Shown one piece after another: positions 58,129 through 64,000 of a stretch of DNA of 64,000 bases. The DNA comes from Flaccisagitta enflata (Eukaryota; Chaetognatha; Sagittoidea; Aphragmophora): the NCBI GenBank assembly GCA_965153355.1, contig OZ231127.1:20832001-20896000 (forward strand), written 5' to 3'. Each line of letters starts with the position of its first letter. Within the stretch, counting starts at the first letter, position 1. The notes beneath the pieces are model-generated. The model had not been told where the DNA came from and did not search any database. It saw only the letters and a list, made by a program, of their open reading frames with translations. The translations under genes were made by a program, and so were the position numbers.

Positions 58129-61100
58129 CCTTTCTCCCAGGCGAACGCGGGTGTGACTTCTGTGGAGAAAGATTTTGTTGATTTTCCTTCTTCGCAAAAT
58201 CAATTCGACTCATCGGATTCTGGCTCAATCACGCGAACCCGAGGCGGGGAGGATGATGAGGAGGAATGCAAAGGGTCTCCTCACGCCGGGATAAAGGAAG
58301 AGGGGCCTTTAAGTTCAAATCGCCCAGTCAATCAGGTAGAGAGAGAGGAAAAAAAGATGAAAGAAATTTTTGCTTCTTTTTTCGAACGTTAATTTTCAAA
58401 ATTTTTATGGGCATTGTTGAAGCAGGAAAGACTCTGGGCCTAGTCGATGGTCGAAGGAGGGGGTTAGAAAGAACTTAAGAAGATGTAATGACTCATTTCA
58501 CCACCTAACAGGGGGTGGAAAGCTAAAACTATTTTAGCAAATTTTAGCGCGATTTAGCAAATTTTAGCGCGATTTAGCAAATTTTAGCGCGTATATTCCT
58601 CCTTTTAGTGGGATGCTAAAACTTGCTAAAATTCTTCCAAAGATTTGCAAAAATTATGAGGTTTATGCCAGATCTTTAGTGTTTTTTTGAGTTTTAGCGC
58701 ATTTTGAGGTTTAGCTATTTGAGTTTTAGCGTGTTTTTAGTTTTAGCGTGTTTGAGTTTTAGCGCATTTTGAGTTTTAGCATATTTTTGAATTTTAGCAC
58801 ACTAAGTTTTAATAATTTTTTGATTTTTAGCTCATTTTCTGCAGTTTTAGCATGTTTTCGCAGATTTTGAGTTTTAGCATGTTTTGAGTTTTAGCAAATT
58901 CTGAGTTTTAGCACACTGAGTTTTAATAAGTTTTTGAGTTTTAGCGCGTTTTCTGCAGTTTTAGCGCATTTTGAGTTTTAGCGCGTTTTGAGTTTAACTC
59001 ATTTGAGTTTTAGCGCGATCTTTCGTTTTAGCATGTTTTAGTAATCAAGTTTTAGCATATTTTGAAGTTTTAGCTTGTTTTAGCATATTCCTTCTTTCCT
59101 TCAAAACACGCTAAAATTTGCTAAATCGCGCTAAAATTTGCTAAATCGCGCTAAAATTTGCTAAAATACTTTTAGCTTTCCACCCCCTGACCTAATAAAA
59201 TTATTCACGGGTGGCCATAATGGCCATAATGCTAAAACAAATCTCTCGACTCATTGGCGAAAAGATCAATCTCGTTTATTTTTACGAAACTCGTGAATGG
59301 TAATACACACTGTATAAGCCGCGCCCTTCTAGATCCATGCATTGATATCTAATTCAAGTTATTACTATCAGTATTGATCAAGTTTACATTCTAACCCTCT
59401 CGTTGAATTCAATAATTGAGTCACTAGGGCCCAGTGTGGCACATTTCGCGTTCGATGTACAGTAGATCTCGTCTAGACATGAGATAACGGGGGCAAGCAT
59501 TGTGAAAAAACGAATGAAGCAAGGGGATTCATATTTAGATGATAGATTAATCAAAGGATGCTTAATTCCCCAGCTGGTTGTTATAGAAACACATTTCCAT
59601 ATATTCTCGCTGAAATATCAATATTTTGAGAGATTTTTTAGGGAACATTTCTTAAAATCAAATTTACTACAACTTTCCCACATTATGTTTTGTAAAAATG
59701 TCGCTCGTTTGGGCGTTACTAGGAAGCGTATCCATGTTTGACAACCCAAGGTTTGCAACCGCTTAAAGAGCAACATTCTTACAGAACATACTGTAGTAAA
59801 GTTGTAGCAAATTTAACTTTAAAAAATGTTTCCAAAAAATTTTTCAAAATATTGATATTTTAACGGAAATACATAGAAATGCGTTTCTATGGCAACCAGC
59901 TATCATGGGCAATAAAGCATCCCTTTCTTAGTCTTTCAAATATCACTCCGTGGGCTTCATTTGTTTATCTACAATGCTTGCCCCCGTTATCTCAAGTCTA
60001 GACGAGATCTACTGTACAAAAGAAAAAGACTTTCAAAGATTTCGAACTATGAATGCAACGCGTCGAGAGTTTGTATATTCATTGTTTTTTTCTCGGTTGA
60101 ATTTTCTCCCTCCAATCGTTTAAAAAAACAAATGCGGTTAAGAAAATAAAGTTTCACGCGACCTGAGGCCAGACGTAATCAAATTCGTCTTTCATTATGA
60201 TGGGTGTTGTATTTTTTTTAGATTCTCTCGTATATATCGAATGGCTTCGATGGTTTTAGTGATAAGTCTGAACCTCGCGGACGTGATTTATCTTTCTGAC
60301 TTGAATCTTTTTTTAGTTTTTTAGATGCGTCCTCGCATCTCTAGAATAGGCTGTGTCCGTCGGTCGGTCTGTCGGTTGGTTGGTCTGTAACGCATTTATT
60401 AAAAATATCAAAATCATGCATTTTTTCAACAGAAATATAGTTCTAACCTATTTATAAATGACAATCATTCATAAATGACATTCATTCATAAAAAAAACAT
60501 TCATTAAATAAAAAACATTCAATCATTAAAAACATTCATTCATGAAAAACATTCATTCATAAAAAAACATTCATTCAAAGAGGACGCATCGTTGGCCTAC
60601 TTGACCTTGTTTTTTTAATTTTCCTCCAGTAAGTCGATCTATCTCGAGGAGAAACTTCACTTCATGATTTAAAACACAGATATATCTGGACTCTCAATTC
60701 AGAAGCCGCCTTCTCCCCCACACGCCTGCAAAAAAGAAAATGAGTTTGTTTCAATTTCTATTTTTCCAAAAAATTGAATAAATTCTCCAGGAGGTTACTC
60801 ATCACCGACCTCCGACGAGCGAAACGGACTGTCAAAACTCATCGCTCGCTTGGGACGAAGAGCGCGCGAAACTGACTGAAGACATTCGCCGTATTTCACT
60901 CGAGAAGGAAAAGATCAAAGGGGAAAAAGAAGCCGCTTCTCGCCGACATGAAGAGCAAAAGATGGCGCTAATGGCCGAGTTGGAAGAGACGCGAAAGCGT
61001 CAGGGCACGCCCATGCCTCCGTCTTCGGCGTCGGTGATTATGGCGGGAAGCCTTCAACAATCGAGAGGCTCGTCAACGGCCGTTTCACCCGCCGGCAGTG

Positions 61101-64000
61101 GTGGCTTTTTGCCTCTGAGCGCCCGGAGTTCCCGGAAAGGTTCACCCGGCGTCGGCTCCGATTGGTTCGGCGAAGACAGGTAGGAATTGGGCTGTTGTTA
61201 CTTAATTTTGCTTGTCATCACAATTTTTTGTTTCTTTTCGCGCGTTTCTGTTTTCCTCAAATTGATTATCTTTAAGTTTTCTTTCTGCTCATATTATTAT
61301 TTTCTTTCTGCTCTTCTTGCAATTTTCTTTTTCCTTGTTCTCATCCACTTTATAGCTTTTTGCTCATCTTGCCATTTTCTTTTCGCTCATCTTGTCATTT
61401 TCTCCGTGCTCATCTTGCCATTCTCTTTGTGTTCATCTTATTTTTATTCTGCTCATTTCGCTATTTTCTTTTCAGATCTTGCCAGTCTCTATTTGCACAT
61501 CTTGCCAATTGCTTTTTGCATCTCTCCATTTCCTTTGTGCTCATCTCGCCATTTTCTGTGTGCTTGCCATTTTCATTTTATTAATCAAAATCATTTTGCT
61601 CATCTTGCCATTTTCTTTGTGCTCATTTTCAAAGTGCTTATCTTGCCAATTGCCTTTTGCACAGCTTGCCATTTTCTTTCTGCTCATCTTTCTATTTTCT
61701 TTCTGCTCATCTTTCTATTTTCTCTTTTGCCATCTTGTCATCTTTTCCATGTACTTTGACTTCTCTTTTCATTTGCACTTTCTCTTGCCATCTTTTCCAT
61801 ATACAGTGACTCATCTTTTCCCTTCTTTCAATCACCTTTCCATGTCTCCTGTCATCATCTTTCCACTTTTTGCGCCAGCATGTGCGTTAATGTATTTCTT
61901 TCTTCCCTTCCCGACAGTAGTTCCTCGGAGGACGGAGCTTTCAAGGAATTCACGGCCAAACTGGACTCTTTGCGTTCCGAGCTGGAAGAGGCTCACGGAC
62001 TTCAATTAGCGGACATCAAAGACGCGCTTCGTCGTGAACACGAGGCCGACGTCGAGTACTGGAACGAGAAATACGACCGTCTCAACGCCGAATTTGTCGC
62101 CTGCCAAAAGGACAAAAAGAACCTCGAAACGCAATCGAAAAACTGGGAATCTTCCTACGACCAACTGCGGCGTGAAACCCTTAATTACCGCGACGAGGTC
62201 ACCAAATCGTTTAAGCAGCTGCAGGCGGAATACGAACGGTTGCTGACGGAAAATCGGCGACGCGAAAGCGACGAAACGACGTTGGTGGAGGAATTAAAGG
62301 GGGTGAAGGAATTGAAAGACGCCGCGGAAAGTCGCGTCGGGGAACTCATCAGCATTAACGAGAAGACTGAGCAGGCTAAAGGGGATCTCGAGCGTCGTTT
62401 CCAAGCGATGACGGCTGAAATGAATGAAAGAATAAATGCCTTCGAAGATGCCGAAAGTCATCGTCGAGAGAAAGAAAACTCGTCAAAGAGTCGGTTAACC
62501 CTCATCAGAGCTGCCATAACGACGTTGATGAGTGATGGAGAAGGCGAGCTTAACGATGATGATAACGATGACGACGATTTCATCGTTGAAAGACTGAAAA
62601 CCAGAATCCAATCGTTGCAATCGGAAATCACCCAACTCGAGGCCGAAATGAAGCGAACCAACTCGGATTCCGCCGCGAGGGAAAAGGATTTCGAGGTCGT
62701 TTTGAGATCAATTAAGACCCAATCCGAGGATGAAAAGAGGGTATTGAAGGAAGAAATGCGGATGAAAGCCGAGGAACTAACGGGAAAACTCGACAAAGAA
62801 ATGAGGGAATTACGGCGGCAATTAGAAGAGAGTCGGCTGTCTGAAAAGGAAGTTGAGGCGGAGAAGCAAAGATTGGGGGAACTTGTGAGAAGACTGAAAG
62901 ATGATTTGAGGCGGGCTGAAAGCCAGATTTTGGAATTGGAAAAACTCAAAGGAGATGTGGGGCGGGATAATGAGCTAGAAAAAGAAGTGATAGAGTTGCG
63001 ACAGCGTTGTGAGCAAAATGAGGTGGCGGCTAAACAATTCTTGGCAGAGAACCAACGGCTTGTGGAGAAAGGGAGCGACTCTGAAGAAACTCACGAGAAC
63101 GAGTTGAAACAGTTGAGAGATACGCATCGGAAGGAACTGGCGATTTTGCAAGAACAATTGCAAAAATTAGGCGAAACGACGCGGAAGGAGAAATTGGATT
63201 TGGGGACTTTTTTGGAGGAATCTCGGTCGAAACTCGTCGATACTGACATAAGAGTTAATAATTTGATCAAGGAGAATACGTCAGTAAAGGGAAATATCGA
63301 GTTTTTCGAGTCCTGTAATTTGGAGATGGAAGAAAAAATCGAGGAGAAATCTAAACTACTAAGTGCATGCGAGGTGGATTTACGCGAAACTCGTTGTGAG
63401 CTTGAACGTCGTTCTAAAGATTATGAGACGAAATTGGAGCAGTTACAGACGACAAATTCTGCTCTAGACTCGGAAATTACGGCATTGGTGTCGCTGAAAG
63501 AGGATTTATCCAGACAATTGCGTGAACGAGTCGAAACACAGCGGCCCACTTCCCATTCAATAGCGCTGCAAACTGAGTCTTGCATCTCCTTGACTCGACC
63601 TTCGGAGTTTTCCGCCGTGAAGACGTCGTGGACGGTTGAGGAAGTGGAGGCCGTTGTCGCGTCGGCGGCATCGTCATCATCATCATCCTCGGCGCCAGTC
63701 GGACGAATCCCATCCACCAGTCTTCTCGCTTCTGACTCCTTCGCCTTGGAGCTAGCGGCCGAATTGCGCGGTCGTCGACGCGGCCGATTGCTTCTCAAGC
63801 GTCTCGAGGAAGAGCGAGAGCAACACGAACGCGACTTGAACGAATTGGAGGACCATCTGCGCCGAGAGAATCAAGCGAGCGTGAACGCGGCTTGGGAAAC
63901 TATGCGCATTCAGTTCCAAACGAAATTAGAAGAGGCTTTAGACCAAAAGGAAGAGGAAATCGAGTCGCGGGTGCGGGCCTTCAAGACGGCCAAGGACGCG
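34336..64000 (+). CDS. Large acidic/serine-rich and coiled-coil protein, partial (possibly pericentrin/AKAP9-like)
   Basis: Exons are 34336-34963, 35248-35690, 36408-36882, 37818-37963, 38369-38524, 58141-58335, 60791-61179 and 61918-64000 (open at the window end). The phases agree across all seven introns, for about 1505 codons. The 5' exon(s) with the start codon are not identified. The first exon opens FLAFKKKRRKKRSSEDG and is followed by about 570 residues rich in S, D, E and P, with long acidic runs. Exon 38369-38524 encodes a helix, RSQDRMITQLARQLRAALDG, and from 60791 onward the protein is heptad-rich coiled coil (KLTEDIRRISLEKEKIKGEK; MRELRRQLEESRLSEKEVEA). A basic KKKRRKK patch, then a disordered acidic stretch, then an RD..ITQLA helix and long coiled coils recall pericentrin/AKAP9 centrosome scaffolds. 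This is inference from layout; generic coiled-coil proteins remain possible. Confidence 0.8.
35248..35690 (+). CDS. Coiled-coil gene, acidic exon
   Basis: It encodes DVCASINDDSFSALDAVMA, a Ser/Thr/Pro-rich stretch and the acidic run EEEEDEEEDENGDEDKS, ending DMHLDMLK before gtcagc. Phase 1 in, phase 0 out. No known domain. Confidence 0.8.
36408..36882 (+). CDS. Coiled-coil gene, second acidic exon
   Basis: It begins DLSLIDCPLSSDAKLDDSP after tatcaccag and contains ELQRQTAEFFMEDSFAVEE followed by DDDDDDEDE. It ends before GTAGGT in phase 1. Disordered by composition. Confidence 0.8.
37461..37569. mobile_element. Short CAGGGGGTATAT element
   Basis: The ends CAGGGGGTATAT and ATATACACCCCTG resemble the hAT-like MITE at 15384. 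Shared inner motifs include GGGGAAG.AA...CAAATG and TTTTGGCAGTAC upstream. No flanking duplication is visible. Confidence 0.55.
37818..37963 (+). CDS. Coiled-coil gene, exon with a GC donor
   Basis: It encodes VGTDGFILPSSSSSATSCSS through GSGNLDNGLGSSSSQPK. The only phase-compatible 5' splice site is AAG|GCAAGC, the classic context of the minor GC-AG intron type. The frame then joins exactly to 38369. Confidence 0.72.
38369..38524 (+). CDS. Coiled-coil gene, exon upstream of the giant intron
   Basis: Fifty-two codons starting ILRRDSKMRSQDRMITQL and ending QLVKMQEQLKK before GTAAAA, phase 0 on both sides. The predicted structure is one long amphipathic helix. The outer inverted repeat of the 15.7-kb nested element begins only 22 bp past the donor. 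Confidence 0.8.
38596..40030. repeat. Left arm of ~175-bp tandem repeats
   Basis: Units carry CATAACAGGCCAAAAACAGG, ATGGCCAAAATCGGCATTTT, TCACTCAATCCAGTCAGAA and AATATACTCATTGAGAGCTT. About eight units. Confidence 0.92.
40050..41420. repeat. GGCCTCAAATCC minisatellite blocks and AATACAATAC-rich spacer
   Basis: Two blocks (40140-40270 and 41075-41420) of about 18-21-bp CTCTCAGGCCTCAAATCC units flank a purine-rich segment. That segment holds a (GA)n tract at 40731-40820 and TTGTATTGTATTGGTATTG repeats. The outer module CCCAAAGAGAACAAAGTCC then TGTAGAACACAGGG matches the inverse at 51.55-51.6 kb. Confidence 0.88.
41671..41847. mobile_element. pogo/Tigger-like MITE, copy 2
   Basis: 177 bp with ends CAGTTAAACCCCGCTATAAC and CGGGGTTTAACTG, flanked by TA. 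It is homologous to 29346-29519. Confidence 0.9.
41850..43020. other. AT-rich interior of the nested element, no gene seen
   Basis: Unique-looking sequence of the 15.7-kb element with no coding or RNA feature that I can support. Confidence 0.5.
43893..44040. repeat. GCGTGCACGCCGGGCACGC hairpin module, left copy
   Basis: A GC-rich cluster of GTGCACGCCGGGCACGCC and GCGTGCCCGGCAG motifs, inverted relative to the cluster at 50431-50520. Both lie beside the GGCCCAAATCCCAGCC minisatellite and the text GGCCAGGCCTGAAA. Confidence 0.8.
46231..46318. repeat. (GA)n microsatellite
   Basis: About 43 GA units, followed by GACAGAGAAAGAGA-type sequence; a (CT)n run lies at 46392-46422. Confidence 0.95.
46942..47717. 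mobile_element. Innermost TA-flanked MITE, 776 bp
   Basis: The ends CAGTATGATTGTTCTGAACT and AGTTCAGAACAATCATACTG are perfect inverses. The arms continue through TAACATAAGATGAGG and AAAAACT.AAAGGGCTAGC. TA lies directly outside both ends. Confidence 0.9.
50431..51100. repeat. Right-hand GC hairpin, GGCCCAAATCCCAGCC minisatellite and GGGGCC-hairpin module
   Basis: In order: the GTGCACGCCGGGCACGCAGC cluster, about 25 units of a 20-bp GGGATTTGGGCCTCAAGGCT repeat (with a strand switch near 50728), then ATATGTGTAAAAGCATCGG, CCTTCGGGGCCTCTGCCC and the GCTGACCATCGAATTGCGAC tail. This mirrors 43.69-44.04 kb in reverse. Confidence 0.85.
51590..53835. repeat. Right arm of ~175-bp tandem repeats
   Basis: The inverted counterpart of 38596-40030, longer (about twelve units), with TGGCCATTTTAGGCCATTTT, GGCCTGTTTTTGGCCTGTTA and ATTGAGTGAGATTAACGAAA. 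It ends with AGCTTTTTGGCAATTTTGAC then CCCACAC. Confidence 0.92.
53848..54204. mobile_element. 357-bp MITE inserted in the right outer inverted repeat
   Basis: The ends ATAAGAGCGGAGGAGGGAC and GTCCCTCCTCCACTCTTAT are flanked by TA. Removing the element restores the outer-repeat order CCCTGACTA-TTAGGGTCCC, which matches the left end at 38551-38575. The arms continue with AGTTTTAGCATCACCCCCTA. Confidence 0.9.
55190..57118 (-). mobile_element. 5'-truncated CR1-like non-LTR retrotransposon
   Basis: A single 578-codon frame (57089-55353) encodes reverse transcriptase plus the C-terminal region, with no upstream endonuclease. Motifs in order are GTAAGPDGVAPKVLK (about residue 78), SNYRGVSLTCVVGKVLER, DFAKAFDKVCHRRL, LQGSVLGAILFNIFINDVD, the catalytic FADDTKMAM (about residue 293), then DLGVWVHHSMK and FVRPQLEYSVAAWNPW. 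The AFDK.CH, FADD and EYS..WNP motifs point to the CR1/jockey side of the LINEs. The polymerase block-C motif is LQGSVLGA where PQGSVLGP is usual. The 3' end is a (TAG)n run (55192-55220; ACT on the element strand), as CR1-type elements end in short microsatellites, not poly(A). Confidence 0.93.
57120..58020. other. Intron segment between the LINE and the CT tract
   Basis: No exon or element is recognised apart from a (TTTC)n run at 57898-57945. Confidence 0.5.
58021..58131. repeat. (CT)n tract abutting the exon 58141 acceptor
   Basis: CTCTTTCTCTC-type then pure (CT)n to 58131, followed by TTTTCCTTTCTCCCAG and the exon. The microsatellite serves as, or extends, the polypyrimidine tract. Confidence 0.93.
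58141..58335 (+). CDS. Coiled-coil gene, exon after the giant intron
   Basis: Sixty-five codons, ANAGVTSVEKDFVDFPSSQ through GPLSSNRPVNQ, acidic in the middle (GGEDDEEECKG). Phase 0 in and out, donor GTAGAG. Phase agreement with 38524 supports one gene across the 19.6-kb intron. Confidence 0.75.
58509..59189. mobile_element. 681-bp TTTTAGCGC-rich element with 6-bp target duplication
   Basis: The ends are CAGGGGGTGGAAAGCTAAAA and TAGCTTTCCACCCCCTG, with ACCTAA directly repeated immediately outside both (58503-58508 and 59190-59195). The arms continue with three AAATTTTAGCGCGATTTAGC units on each side. The interior is a chain of GAGTTTTAGCGCATTTT-like units. No ORF. Confidence 0.9.
59460..60014. 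mobile_element. 555-bp palindromic MITE flanked by TA
   Basis: The ends CAGTAGATCTCGTCTAGAC and GTCTAGACGAGATCTACTG are followed inward by GAGATAACGGGGGCAAGCAT and its inverse. The centre is the TTCTTACAGAACATACTGT palindrome family. It is the intact sibling of the MITE split between 44080 and 49942. Confidence 0.92.
60325..60605. mobile_element. GATGCG-hairpin short element with internal CATTCATT repeats
   Basis: It starts AGATGCGTCCTCGCATCTC (stem GATGCG/CGCATC), then GGCTGTGTCCGTCGGTCGG and TGTAACGCATTTATT. It ends GAGGACGCATCGTTGGCCTAC. The middle contains imperfect ACATTCATTCATAAAAA repeats. Confidence 0.75.
60791..61179 (+). CDS. Coiled-coil gene, exon beginning the coiled-coil region
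   Basis: It begins EVTHHRPPTSETDCQNSSL, passes through the helix AKLTEDIRRISLEKEKIKGE, and ends in a Ser/Gly-rich loop (GSGGFLPLSARSSRKGSPGV). It leaves phase 2 at GTAGGA, completed by the T that opens the next exon. Confidence 0.85.
61290..61790. repeat. TGCTCATCTTGCCATTTTCTT minisatellite in an intron
   Basis: About 18 imperfect 20-22-bp units fill the intron between 61180 and 61917. On the coding strand it is pyrimidine-rich and produces a long spurious Phe/Leu/Ser frame. Confidence 0.9.
61918..64000 (+). CDS. Coiled-coil gene, long exon open at the window end
   Basis: 694 complete codons without a stop. From AFKEFTAKLDSLRSELEEAH onward it is almost continuous heptad-type coiled coil. 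It is broken by an acidic segment (GELNDDDNDDDDFIVERL), and by a Ser/Ala-rich loop at about 63540-63720 (VASAASSSSSSSAPVGR). It closes with ELAAELRGRRRGRLLLKRL and further coil. The acceptor is cttcccgacag. Confidence 0.88.

Noticed and set aside
61187-61759. 190-codon Phe/Leu/Ser-rich plus-strand frame resembling a membrane protein
   Set aside because: It is the TGCTCATCTTGCCATTTTC minisatellite inside an intron.

Overview
The window is nuclear DNA from an invertebrate animal. It has short GT-AG exons in long repeat-filled introns, a complete MAP1/futsch-family gene, a CR1-like LINE, many TA-flanked MITEs and very long (GA)n tracts. MAP1 and these repeat types fit a protostome, perhaps an arthropod; the sequence does not settle the phylum. 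There are no prokaryotic operons, no rRNA or tRNA genes that I can see, and no CRISPR array.

Layout. (1) 97-5581, minus strand: the 3'-proximal part of an unrecognised multi-exon gene running off the left edge. Eleven exons join with consistent phases. (2) 7393-18719, minus strand: a complete eight-exon microtubule-associated protein 1 (MAP1/futsch) gene encoding 1651 residues. Its introns hold (GA)n tracts and nested MITEs. (3) 18.7-34.3 kb: a repeat-rich intergenic zone. It contains a Tc1/mariner-type MITE, satellite arrays, a decayed coding fragment, a hairpin around telomere-like repeats, and a transposase-like gene (26273-28955) broken by one frameshift at a G run, with a related MITE 4 kb downstream. 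(4) 34336-64000, plus strand: eight exons of a large acidic, serine-rich then coiled-coil protein that runs off the right edge, possibly of the pericentrin/AKAP9 class. One of its introns is 19.6 kb (38525-58140). It contains a 15.7-kb set of concentric inverted repeats (38547-54219) and a 5'-truncated CR1-like LINE.

The three host genes show no sign of acting in one pathway, although MAP1 and a possible centrosomal coiled-coil protein would both be cytoskeletal. The strongest novel signals are in the mobile DNA: a matryoshka-like foldback structure of at least four nested inverted-repeat layers, a transposase-like protein I cannot place in a superfamily, a TTTTAGCGC-rich element with clean 6-bp target duplications, and a family of about 90-100-bp elements with terminal hairpins and a GTCY-repeat core. 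Exon boundaries were derived by hand from splice consensus plus phase agreement. None has transcript support.
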